A DNA stretch of 64,000 nucleotides from Paenibacillus beijingensis (GTDB lineage: Bacteria; Bacillota; Bacilli; Paenibacillales; Paenibacillaceae). Location: positions 3,189,501-3,253,500 of the forward strand of contig NZ_CP011058.1 of the NCBI RefSeq assembly GCF_000961095.1, given 5' to 3'. Each line of letters begins with the position of its first letter. Position 1 is the first letter of the stretch. The notes beneath the pieces are model-generated. The model saw nothing but the letters and a program-made list of their open reading frames with translations, did not search any database and was not told the origin of the DNA. Positions 50,136 to 58,766 of the stretch are shown piece after piece. The translations under genes were made by a program, and so were the position numbers.

Positions 50136-51047
50136 TTAAGTCCCCGAGCCGGTAAGCTCGACGGCGCTGCGGACGAAGCCGCCCGAGCGGCTCAGAAGCG
50201 CCTTCGCTTCGTCGGCGCCGGTGCCGGTCAGCAGCATGACGATCGCCGTCTTGACGTGACCATCGGCGGCGGCGAAAGCTTGCTCCACCTGTACGTCGTC
50301 GGCGCCGGTCGCCATATGAATGATGCGTTTGGCGCGGTAGACGAGCTTTTCGTTGGACGGATTCAAGTCGACCATCAGGTTTTGATACACCTTGCCCATC
50401 AAAATCATGGAAGTCGTCGTCAGCATATTCAAAATGAGCTTTTGCGACGTTCCCGCTTTCATCCGAGTCGATCCGAGCACCACTTCCGGTCCGACGACGG
50501 GATCGATCACGAGCTGCGCGTACTGCTTCATCGGCGTATCCGTATTGTTGCAAAGGCCGATGACAACCGCCCCAAGCTCGCCGGCGCGCTTCATCGCGCC
50601 CAGCACATAAGGGGTTCTTCCGCTGGCGGCAATGCCGACCAGCACATCGTTCGCGCCGATGCCGTGCTCTTCAACTTCCTTCGCGCCCATTTCCGGGCTG
50701 TCCTCGGCGCCCTCAATCGGTTCTTTCATCGCTCTGAAGCCTCCGGCGATAAGCCCTTGCACCATGGACGGATCGGTTCCAAAGGTCGGGGGACATTCAG
50801 AAGCGTCCAGTATGCCGAGCCGTCCGCTCGTACCCGCTCCAATATAAAACAGCCGCCCGCCTTTGCGAAACGCTTCGACGACAAGCTCCGCCGCTGCGGC
50901 GACTTTCGGAATGACGGCGCGGACATGCTCGGCGATATGCCGGTCCTCTTCATTAATAAGGTACATAATTTGTTCGGCGTTCATCTGGTCGATATTGTAG
51001 GTGTTGGCATTCGGCTGCTCCGTTGTCAAAAGACTTAACATATTCAT
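50136..51047 (-). CDS. murQ: N-acetylmuramic acid 6-phosphate etherase MurQ
   Basis: 303 residues. Cleaves the lactyl ether of MurNAc-6-phosphate to GlcNAc-6-phosphate and lactate, in the cytoplasm. SIS-domain enzyme: RLFYIGAGTSGRLGILDASE, the family signature with the sugar-phosphate-binding loop, CPPTFGT, then GIAASGRTPYV and GSTRMKAGTSQKLILNML. The glutamates expected for catalysis lie in DASECPPT and IEGAEDSPE. AAGGGGA precedes the ATG by about 10 bases. It is divergent from the importer at 51538, whose promoter region it shares. AnmK at 60431 would supply its substrate. Confidence 0.95.
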   Translation of the reverse strand: MNMLSLLTTEQPNANTYNIDQMNAEQIMYLINEEDRHIAEHVRAVIPKVAAAAELVVEAFRKGGRLFYIGAGTSGRLGILDASECPPTFGTDPSMVQGLIAGGFRAMKEPIEGAEDSPEMGAKEVEEHGIGANDVLVGIAASGRTPYVLGAMKRAGELGAVVIGLCNNTDTPMKQYAQLVIDPVVGPEVVLGSTRMKAGTSQKLILNMLTTTSMILMGKVYQNLMVDLNPSNEKLVYRAKRIIHMATGADDVQVEQAFAAADGHVKTAIVMLLTGTGADEAKALLSRSGGFVRSAVELTGSGT

Positions 51048-51537
51048 AAGGCAGATTCCCCTTTGCTTCTAGAAATGACGCGTTCAAGTTGCGCTGATGC
51101 GGCAGAAGCTTAAGCTTCGCTTATCCTCCGGAATGCGGTGATCTACTCCATGACATCCTTACAATAGCACCGCAATTTCAGTCTCAATCGCTTACAGTAT
51201 AGGAGATTTTCAATCGTTTGTAAAATAAAAAATTTCAAAATAAAAAAAACTTGAAACAATATTTCATTACCCCTATAATAAACTCATCCACCACGATATG
51301 GGAGCAAACATGACCCCGTTTTACTGGTGTTGTTATGAAACTTGACATGAAGTTGATTTTACGGGGGGCAGCCAACGATGGGAAGTGTTAGGCGAACGCG
51401 AAGGGGGGGCGGCGATCGAGCGACGGCGCCGGACAAGAGGGCGGCCGCCTGCGGAAAGGAATCGCTGGACAAGATCAGTTTAGCAGTCGATAATTACGCT
51501 CAGGATGCATTCAACACTAATTAAGGGGATGAATGAA
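51048..51537. other. Divergent control region of murQ and the importer
   Basis: 490 bases. It holds the importer promoter at 51251-51279. The murQ-proximal part contains a short palindrome AGAAGCTTAAGCTTCG near 51108-51123. From 51360 to 51500 the DNA is G-rich (GGGGGGCAG, GGGGGGGC) and shows no gene. Confidence 0.45.
51251..51279 (+). promoter_or_regulatory. Promoter of the murein-sugar importer with an operator-like dyad
   Basis: -35 TTGAAA (51251-51256), 17 bp, -10 TATAAT (51274-51279). The dyad TGAAA-N5-TTTCA (51252-51266) overlaps the -35 box and would be a fitting site for an RpiR/MurR- or GntR-type repressor. No such regulator gene is present in the locus. Confidence 0.6.
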
Positions 51538-52932
51538 TTGAGAAAAAGCTTGATCGCATTACTTACGGCACTCGTGCTTGTGATCGTGACCGCTTGCGGC
51601 AGCAATGCCGGCAACGGCGGGGAGAGCGGTTCTGGATCGACCTCCGAATCAACAAACACCGGCAGCGCAGAAGCGGCTAAAGATACGATTACGGTTTGGA
51701 CTTATCCGGTATATGAAACGTATGAAGCGGATTTGAAAGTGCTCGTTGATGATTTTATGAAGGAACACCCGAATCTTACCGTTAAAACGGAAATGCTCTC
51801 CTGGGCGGAAGGCCCGCAAAAATTCGACGTCGCATTGAACGCCGGCAATCCGCCCGATCTGTACTTCCACGCGGTTGACGGCGCGTATGCAAGCTCGGGA
51901 CTTGAGCTTCCGATCGATTCATACTTGACGCCTGAAATCAAAAACGACTATTATCCAGGTACACTGGAACTCGCGCAAGTTCAGGGCGTTCAATACGGCC
52001 TGCCGCTGTACCAGTTCCAATGGGGCTGGGGCGGCAACAAGCGGCTGCTTGAAGAAGCAGGCATCGATTGGCAAAAAATCCAAAAAGAAGGCTGGACGTG
52101 GTCCGAGTTCAAAGCGGCGGCTGCCAAGCTGACCAAGAAGCTTCCCGACGGCTCCACGCAGTATGCGCTCACGACGGACGGCACGTCGCTCGATTTTATC
52201 GAATTGCTGACGCGCAACAACGGCATGCCGGATGCGCTGGATGAGAACGGCAAGCTCCAATGGAATGACAACCGCATTCTCGATACGATGACGTTCATTC
52301 AAGATTTGATGAAGAGCGGCTACATGCCGAAGGAAACGGCTGCTTTGGCGCCGAAGAAACGTACGGAGATGTTTTATGCCGGCCAAACGGCGCTGATTTC
52401 CAAAGCGATCCCTTATTATGACGTCATGATTCAAAACCGCAACAAAGATATCGACGCGGGAAAAGTGCAAGGCGAGAAAATCGATTTCGTGCTGCTTCCG
52501 GTGCCGCATAACGACAACGCGCCGGCGAAAGCGATGATGGGCGCCGAAGGTTACCTGATGTTCAAGCAAAAGAAAGATCAAGGCGAAGAGCATGCGAAAA
52601 ACGCGTTCCTTGTGATGGAGGCGCTGAGCGGAGCGAAAGCGGGCATGGCCTCCAACCAGCTGGTTCTGCCGTTTGTGCGCGATTCGCAGGCGAAGGAGTT
52701 TGCCGGCAAGGAGCTTGGCCAGCCGGCTAACATCGAAGCTTCGAAAGTGATGGCAACAACGATGCAGATGCCGATTACACTGAAGCTGGATAACGACACT
52801 TCAGCGAAAATGAAACAGTTTAAAGAGCAAGTGGTGAAACCAAATATGCAGGCACTGTTTGCGGGCGAAAAAACGCCTGACGCGATTCTTCAAGATTTCG
52901 TAAGCAAAGGAAAACTTATTGTAGGCAAGTAA
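51538..52932 (+). CDS. ABC transporter substrate-binding lipoprotein, murein-sugar locus
   Basis: About 464 residues, solute-binding family 1. Lipoprotein signal with lipobox VTAC (LVIVTACGSNAG). The mature domain has TVWTYPVYETYEADLKVLVD, DLYFHAVDGAYA, YGLPLYQFQWGWGGNKRLLE and ALFAGEKTPDAILQDF. The start is TTG 51538, 9 bases after AAGGGG; ATG 51529 is too close to it, ATG 51505 lacks a site. Together with the two permeases and the ATPase it forms a complete importer, and its position beside murQ, namZ, nagZ and anmK suggests a cell-wall saccharide as substrate, which is inference. Confidence 0.88.
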   Translation: MRKSLIALLTALVLVIVTACGSNAGNGGESGSGSTSESTNTGSAEAAKDTITVWTYPVYETYEADLKVLVDDFMKEHPNLTVKTEMLSWAEGPQKFDVALNAGNPPDLYFHAVDGAYASSGLELPIDSYLTPEIKNDYYPGTLELAQVQGVQYGLPLYQFQWGWGGNKRLLEEAGIDWQKIQKEGWTWSEFKAAAAKLTKKLPDGSTQYALTTDGTSLDFIELLTRNNGMPDALDENGKLQWNDNRILDTMTFIQDLMKSGYMPKETAALAPKKRTEMFYAGQTALISKAIPYYDVMIQNRNKDIDAGKVQGEKIDFVLLPVPHNDNAPAKAMMGAEGYLMFKQKKDQGEEHAKNAFLVMEALSGAKAGMASNQLVLPFVRDSQAKEFAGKELGQPANIEASKVMATTMQMPITLKLDNDTSAKMKQFKEQVVKPNMQALFAGEKTPDAILQDFVSKGKLIVGK

Positions 52933-53095
52933 CATTCATCCGATTTGCGGGAAGCGTCCCGGCTCAAAGTCGCTGGACGCTTCCTTTTTTATGACAAAGT
53001 TTCGCTGTTCCAATCGGTCAATAACCTGCCTCTAAACGCGGTCGCTCATCTTTAATAGGACCTCGTCAGAGGTTATTTCAAGGAGGAAACGGAAG

Positions 53096-54019
53096 ATGCA
53101 GACTGCAGCAGCGGCACCGACACCGAAACGACGCTCTTCTCCCTTCGGGCGATTTGTGCGGGAGTACGGCTGGGCCTACCTGTTTATATTGGTACCGGTG
53201 CTCATGTTCCTTGTTTTTACGCTTTACCCGGTCATTTCTGCATTCGTGATGAGCTTTCAGCGTTACAACATTATGCATTCAACGTGGATCGGCTTCGATA
53301 ATTACAAGGCTTTGGCGCAGAATGACGTATTTTGGAAATCGATTCGCAATACCGTTATTTTTACAATCGGCACCGTTCCGCTCAACATTGTCATTACGTT
53401 TGTGCTGTCGTTCTTCATTTATCAAATGAAAAATTCGTGGCAGACGTTTTTCAAAGCGAGCTTGTATTTGCCTACGGTCGCCTCGGGCGTGACGCTGTCC
53501 GTCGTGTGGCTGGCCATCTTTGATCCGACGGATGCGGGGCTGCTCAACCGGCTGCTCGGGCTGTTTGGCATCGATCCGGTCATCTGGCTCGGAAAATCCG
53601 GCACCGCTCTCTTTTCGCTCATGCTGATGAACTGGTTCGGTTCGCATGGTGCGGGCATTATATTGTATTTGGCCGCCATGGGCGGCATCCCGAAATCGCT
53701 GTACGAAGCGGCGGATATCGATCACGCCAGCGGCTGGTCGAAATTTTATCGCATTACGTGGCCGCTGCTGAAACCGACGACGCTTTATTTGCTCGTAACG
53801 GGTGTGATTACGTCCTTCCAGGTGTTTATTTCCGTCTATTTGATGACTCAAGGCGGACCTAACTTTGCGACGACAACAATCGCCTATCTCATTTACGATA
53901 CGGCATTTAAATTTTATGATTTCGGCCTTGCTTCGGCCCAATCGTTCGTGCTGGCGGCAATCATCATCATCATCTCGATCGTCCAGTTCAAGTTTTTTTC
54001 CAGCGATGTCGAGTATTAA
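53096..54019 (+). CDS. ABC transporter permease (MalF-like), murein-sugar locus
   Basis: 307 residues, six predicted helices. Seen: GWAYLFILVPVLMFLVFTLY, FVMSFQRYNIMHSTWIGFDN and the EAA loop IPKSLYEAADIDHASGWSKF followed by YRITWPLLKPTTL. TCAAGGAGGAAACGG precedes the ATG. It follows the binding protein after 163 bases, which contain a short hairpin, and partners the permease that starts at 54074. Confidence 0.9.
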   Translation: MQTAAAAPTPKRRSSPFGRFVREYGWAYLFILVPVLMFLVFTLYPVISAFVMSFQRYNIMHSTWIGFDNYKALAQNDVFWKSIRNTVIFTIGTVPLNIVITFVLSFFIYQMKNSWQTFFKASLYLPTVASGVTLSVVWLAIFDPTDAGLLNRLLGLFGIDPVIWLGKSGTALFSLMLMNWFGSHGAGIILYLAAMGGIPKSLYEAADIDHASGWSKFYRITWPLLKPTTLYLLVTGVITSFQVFISVYLMTQGGPNFATTTIAYLIYDTAFKFYDFGLASAQSFVLAAIIIIISIVQFKFFSSDVEY

Positions 54020-54073
54020 GCATGGTTTGTTATGGAGACGGTTGGGGCAGCAAAGCCTGGAGGTGCGCGAAAG

Positions 54074-54907
54074 ATGAAATCTAGATCGAAAATCGTCATG
54101 ATCGTCATTGCCTCCGTCGTGTTGGCGGTATGGGCGATTATTACGGTGATCCCTTTATATTGGATGCTTGTCGGCTCCGTACAGGATTCGTCCTTGTCGG
54201 CGACCTTTAAGCCGAAAATGATTCCGCTGCAAATATCGAAAGCTCCTTACGACCGTTTTTTCGAAAAAACGGATGCGTGGCGCTGGCTGTTTAACTCCCT
54301 TCTCGTGTCGTCGATTTTGACGGTGACGAATGTGTTTTTCGCATCGCTGGCTGGATATGCATTCGCCAAGCTGAAGTTTCCGGGCAACAAAAGCGTGTTC
54401 TGGGTGCTGCTCGGCACGATGATGATTCCGACGCAAGTGACGCAAATTCCGCTGTATATTCTCGTCATCAACGTGTTCAATCTCGGCGATACGTATACGG
54501 CGATCATTTTGCCCGCGCTTGTCAGCGTCGGGAACATTTTTCTGATGAAGCAGTACATGTCGTCCTTGCCTTCCTCGCTCATTCATGCGGCGCGCATTGA
54601 CGCCTGCGGGGAATTCGGGATTTTCTGGAAGGTCATTCTTCCGATGGCGAAGCCGGGGCTCGCCGTACTGGCGATCTTCTCCTTCGTCGCGACCTGGAAT
54701 GAATTTTTCTGGCCGCTCCTCGTGACGAACTCGTCGGAAATGCGCACGATCCAAGTCGGTCTCGCTTCGTTCGTGTTCGCGGAGGCGACCGATTTCGGCG
54801 GACTGATGGCGGGTGCGACGATCGGCGCGCTGCCGATGATGATTTTGTTCTTCTCGCTGCAGCGGTATTTCCTGCAGGGCATTACCGTTGGAGCAGTTAA
54901 AGGTTAA
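54074..54907 (+). CDS. ABC transporter permease (MalG-like), murein-sugar locus
   Basis: 277 residues, six predicted helices. Seen: AIITVIPLYWMLVGSVQDSS, ASLAGYAFAKLKFPGNKSVF, the EAA loop LPSSLIHAARIDACGEFGIF and a C-terminal GITVGAVKG. ATG 54074 follows GGAGGTGC by 9 bases; ATG 54032 has no site and overlaps the region after the previous gene. The ATPase gene begins 26 bases after its stop. Confidence 0.9.
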   Translation: MKSRSKIVMIVIASVVLAVWAIITVIPLYWMLVGSVQDSSLSATFKPKMIPLQISKAPYDRFFEKTDAWRWLFNSLLVSSILTVTNVFFASLAGYAFAKLKFPGNKSVFWVLLGTMMIPTQVTQIPLYILVINVFNLGDTYTAIILPALVSVGNIFLMKQYMSSLPSSLIHAARIDACGEFGIFWKVILPMAKPGLAVLAIFSFVATWNEFFWPLLVTNSSEMRTIQVGLASFVFAEATDFGGLMAGATIGALPMMILFFSLQRYFLQGITVGAVKG

Positions 54908-54933
54908 CAAGCGAATGTAAGGGGGATACAAGC

Positions 54934-56043
54934 ATGGCACGCGTTGAATTCCGCAATGTGCGCAAGCAATTTACCGACGAGAAAAAAGGTACGTTCACCG
55001 CAGTCGCGGGCTCCGATTTTGTCATTAACGATAAAGAATTCGTCGTTTTCGTCGGCCCGTCGGGCTGCGGCAAAACGACTTCGCTGCGGATGATCGCCGG
55101 GCTTGAGCGGCATTCGAGCGGCGATATCCTGATCGGCGACCGGATCGTAAACGACCTGCACCCGAAAGACCGCGACATTGCGATGGTATTTCAGGATTAT
55201 GCGCTCTACCCGCATATGACGATCCGCGAAAACTTGTCGTTCGGGCTGAAAAACTTGAAGAAACCGAAAGCTTATATTGAGCAAAAAGTGAACGAAGCCG
55301 CGGCGATTCTCGGCCTGGAAGAGATGCTCGAGCGCAAGCCGCGCGAGCTATCCGGCGGCCAGCGGCAGCGGGTGGCGGTAGGGCGCGCCATCGTGCGCGA
55401 CCCGCAGGTGTTCCTGTTCGACGAACCGCTGTCGAACCTGGATGCGAAGCTGCGCGTGCAGATGCGCGTCGAGCTCGGCGAGCTTCATAAGCGGCTTGGC
55501 GCAACGATTGTATACGTTACGCATGACCAGGTGGAAGCGATGACGCTTGGCCAGCGTATTGTGGTCATGAACAAAGGGGTCATCCAGCAAATCGCCAGCC
55601 CGACCGAGCTGTACGCCAATCCGCAAAATATGTTCGTTGCCGGCTTTATCGGATCCCCGGCGATGAATTTCATGGACGCGACCGTTGCGGGCAACAAGGT
55701 GCACGTCGCAGGCGCCGAATTTACGCTCAGCGACAAGATGGCCAAATGGCTGAGCGGATATGAAGGCAAATCCGTCGTGCTCGGCATCCGTCCCGAGCAT
55801 CTGTTCGGGGACGATTACGCGCCGGGCATTTCCGGCGAGCATCAAATGCAGGCGGACATCCAGGTCGTCGAGCATCTCGGATCGGAAAATCTGCTTTATT
55901 TCCACGTCGGCAGCCGCATGGTGACTGCGAAGGTGCATCCGGAGACGAAAGCCTACTCCGGCCTGCGCAAAACGATGTATTTGCAGTTCGACAAAGTACA
56001 TTTCTTCGACCCGCAAACGGAGCAGCGAATTGAAGTTGTGTGA
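54934..56043 (+). CDS. Sugar ABC transporter ATP-binding protein (MsmX/UgpC-like)
   Basis: 369 residues. Nucleotide-binding domain with Walker A GPSGCGKTT at about residue 40, Q-loop MVFQDYALYPHM, signature LSGGQRQRVAVGRAIVRDP, Walker B VFLFDEPLSNLD and switch histidine YVTHDQVEAMTL. The C-terminal third is the TOBE/OB regulatory domain (VVLGIRPEHLFGDDY). It energises the importer directly upstream and, as MsmX does in Bacillus, may serve the window's other sugar importers (28159-31361 and 61693-64000), which have no ATPase of their own here. AAGGGGG precedes the ATG. Confidence 0.92.
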   Translation: MARVEFRNVRKQFTDEKKGTFTAVAGSDFVINDKEFVVFVGPSGCGKTTSLRMIAGLERHSSGDILIGDRIVNDLHPKDRDIAMVFQDYALYPHMTIRENLSFGLKNLKKPKAYIEQKVNEAAAILGLEEMLERKPRELSGGQRQRVAVGRAIVRDPQVFLFDEPLSNLDAKLRVQMRVELGELHKRLGATIVYVTHDQVEAMTLGQRIVVMNKGVIQQIASPTELYANPQNMFVAGFIGSPAMNFMDATVAGNKVHVAGAEFTLSDKMAKWLSGYEGKSVVLGIRPEHLFGDDYAPGISGEHQMQADIQVVEHLGSENLLYFHVGSRMVTAKVHPETKAYSGLRKTMYLQFDKVHFFDPQTEQRIEVV

Positions 56044-56908
56044 AAAAGGGGGACGCAGCTCGGCTTATTCGGGTCTCCGATCGGAGGAGGGTTGAAAAAG
56101 GGGAACGCTGCTCGGCTTATTCGGGTCTCCGATCGCTGTTGTAGATGGATCGTTTTGATTGAAGTACCCCTTGACAGGGTACGATCCATCTAAGCGCATG
56201 CTTCCGAAGTGGCTTTCTTTCAGAAAGCCTTTAGGCGACCACTCCGTTTCTCCGACTCCGAACAAGCCGCTCCGCTCTCCTTTTTCACAAGGGAGGGGCA
56301 GTCGGATGCGGCCGCGCGGATGTCGCGCTTGCCGCTTGAAAGAGCTGGAAAACAGGCTCCGCTTGTCGCTTGAAAGAGATTGAATACAGGCGTTTTGCTT
56401 GTCGCTCGAAAGGCTTCAGCGGATGACGCGCTTGCCGCCTGAAAGAGCTTGGCGACACTATCCCTCTTACTCAGGAAGTCACCGTACACAACCTATGGAA
56501 CCCTTTTCAAAGGGAGTTTCAAAGGAGGAACCTAAACCCAAACGTTTTCCTGAGCGAGCGGGATAGTGTCCAAAAGATCGCAAAAGCAAGTGTTGTTACG
56601 TGGGAGTACCGGAACAAAAAGCAAATAAGAAAAAGCGGGCTGCGCGGGTGGCGCGCGCTTGCCGCCTGAAATGAGCGAGCGGGATAGTGTCCAAAAGATC
56701 GCAAAAGCAAATAAGAAAAAGCGGGCTGCGCGGGGTGGCGCGCTTGCTGACTGAAAAGGAATTGAATAGCAGGTGATGAGCCTGTTTGAATGAAAGGCTT
56801 GAAAAAACAGGTGTGCGCTTGCTGCTCGAAAGGCTTCAAATGCGGGTGGTGCGCCTGCCCACTGAATGGCCCGCAATGAGGGCAAGAAATCGTGAAGGAG
56901 GGTAATGG
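56044..56908. repeat. Repeat-rich non-coding region
   Basis: 865 bases without a credible gene. Direct repeats: GCTCGGCTTATTCGGGTCTC at 56057 and 56112; GAGCGAGCGGGATAGTGTCC with following CAAAAGATCGCAAAAGCAA at about 56552 and 56676; AATAAGAAAAAGCGGGCTGC at about 56622 and 56709; many partial copies of CGCTTGCCGCCTGAAAGAGC. A third copy of the palindromic element of 33638 lies at 56194-56235. It looks like a site of repeated small duplications and separates the importer genes from the hydrolase genes. Confidence 0.75.
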
Positions 56909-57589
56909 ATGAAAAAGCTGAATGTCGTGTTAGTGAGATCCGGCGTTGAGGCATACCGGGAAATCGTTTCGGTCGCTCTCTACAGCATGATCAGTTCCGT
57001 TGTGCTCGCTTTTCTCGTCATGATGGTGCCGCTCCCGTTCGTGCTGGCCTTGTTTCCGCTGCTTTATATGCCGCTCGTTTACGGCGTCTACTACGCGTTT
57101 CACCGGAAAATGTCGGGTAAAAGGTCGCGGGTCCGCGATATATTCAGCGGTGCGGTGAAAGGCTTCGTTCCCGCCGTCGTATTCGGCTTCTTAATGTCGC
57201 TGCTGGCCGTTATCGTGTGGTCGACGTGGTGGTATTACGGCGGCAAAGACGGCATGATCTATTTGGCGCTGGCGGTGTTCCAGACTTATTTTGTCGCAAT
57301 GGCGCTCGCATCCCAGTTTTATACGTTTCAGCTCGTTTTGCAGGAAGAGATGGGTATTTTCAAAGCGATGGGCGAAAGCGTGAAATTATTTTTCCGTTAT
57401 CCGGGCTACACGATCGGCGCTTTCCTGCAAATGGTATGCGTCGCTTTCTTGCTGCTGCTTACCGTTGTCGGCTTCTTTCTGCTGTTCAACGGCTTGATGG
57501 CCATCTATCAGCATAAAGCCGCTCATAACGTGCTGCGTACGGACGAGCCGGCCGAGGACGAAGTTGTCGAAGGGCAGGTTAGGGCATGA
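56909..57589 (+). CDS. YesL-like (DUF624) membrane protein
   Basis: 226 residues with about five membrane helices. Seen: the N-terminal amphipathic part, SVVLAFLVMMVPLPFVLALF, GVYYAFHRKMSGKRSRVRDI, FLLLLTVVGFFLLFNGLMA, and a short acidic tail. YesL proteins commonly lie beside carbohydrate ABC transporters in Paenibacillaceae; their role is unknown. GAAGGAGGGTA precedes the ATG. The last codons overlap the start of the following gene (ATGA), so it is coupled to the NamZ-like gene. Confidence 0.75.
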   Translation: MKKLNVVLVRSGVEAYREIVSVALYSMISSVVLAFLVMMVPLPFVLALFPLLYMPLVYGVYYAFHRKMSGKRSRVRDIFSGAVKGFVPAVVFGFLMSLLAVIVWSTWWYYGGKDGMIYLALAVFQTYFVAMALASQFYTFQLVLQEEMGIFKAMGESVKLFFRYPGYTIGAFLQMVCVAFLLLLTVVGFFLLFNGLMAIYQHKAAHNVLRTDEPAEDEVVEGQVRA

Positions 57590-58751
57590 GCGCGGCGGTG
57601 CGCGCCGGGATCGATCGGCTTGCGGCATGTGGCCATCCTTATCTTAAAGGGCGGCGGATCGGGCTCGTCACCAATCCGACCGGAATTACGGCGGATTTTC
57701 GCACGTCGGTCGATGTATGCTCGCAGCTTGCGGATGCGGAGCTGACGGCGCTGTTCGCCTGCGAGCACGGCCTGTACGGGCAGCGCCAGGCGGGCGAGAA
57801 GTTCGGCGACGAGACGGATGAGCGCCTCGGCATTCCGGTGTTCAGCCTGTATGGCGAGCACAAGAAGCCGACGGCGGAGATGCTGCAGACGGTCGACACC
57901 GTCATTTTTGACATTCAGGATTTAGGCGTCCGTTTCTTTACGTATTTGTCGACGTTAATGTACGTGATGGAAATGTGCGCGCTGCACGGCAAAAGCCTGC
58001 TTGTGCTCGACCGGCCTAATCCGCTCGGCGGCACCGCCGTCGAAGGCGGCCTGCTGCGCAAAGGCTATGAATCGATGGTCGGCGCATGGACGATGCCGAT
58101 CCGAACCGGCATGACGATCGGCGAGCTGGCGCGGATGGCAAACGATCTGCGCGGATTGAAGTGCGAGCTGGATGTCATTCCGCTGGAAGGCTGGACGCGT
58201 GCGATGGAATTTACCGATACCGGACTTCCATGGATGATGCCGTCGCCCAACATGCCCGCGCTCGATACGGTCCGGGTGTATGCGGGCACGTGTTTTTTCG
58301 AAGGAACGAATCTCTCGGAAGGACGCGGCACGACGCGGCCGTTCGAATGGATCGGTGCGCCGTGGATCGACGGCCGGCAGCTGGCGGAGCGGATGAACGG
58401 GCTGGGCCTGGCGGGCGTACATTTTCATCCGGTGTATGCGACGCCTACCTTCTCCAAGCATCAGGGAGTTTTGTGTGGCGGAGCGAGGCTGTTTGTGAGC
58501 GATACGGCGGCCTATGAATCGGTGCGTACAGGACTTGCGCTGCTGTATGAAGTTCAGCGACTTTATCCGGACCGGTTCGAGTGGCTGGCACCTCCGAAGG
58601 AAGGATCGAGATATTTCATCGATCTGCTCACCGGGGGGATACGGTGCGGAAATTGATTGCAAGCGAAAGCGGGATGCAAAGCATTGACGAGTGTTGGCAC
58701 GAGGAGGCGGAGCAGTGGAAGCGTCTCCGGGCGCCGTATTTGCTCTATTAA
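57586..58751 (+). pseudogene. namZ: NamZ-like exo-beta-N-acetylmuramidase (DUF1343), frameshifted
   Basis: The first 350 codons match NamZ/YbbC: GRRIGLVTNPTGITADFRTS, ACEHGLYG, FDIQDLGVRFFTYLSTLMYV and FEGTNLSEGRGTTRPFEWIG. NamZ removes terminal MurNAc from peptidoglycan fragments. The frame ends early at 58656, just after IDLLTGG, in a run of six G (58632-58637). One base more would restore GDTVRKLIASESG, DECWHEEAEQWKRLRAPYLLY (the normal C-terminus, given here in pieces) to the stop at 58749. It may be a real mutation, a phase-variable tract or a sequencing error. No signal peptide is present, so the enzyme would be cytoplasmic, unlike the secreted Bacillus NamZ. Confidence 0.85.
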
Positions 58752-58766
58752 GGAGGACGAAACATC

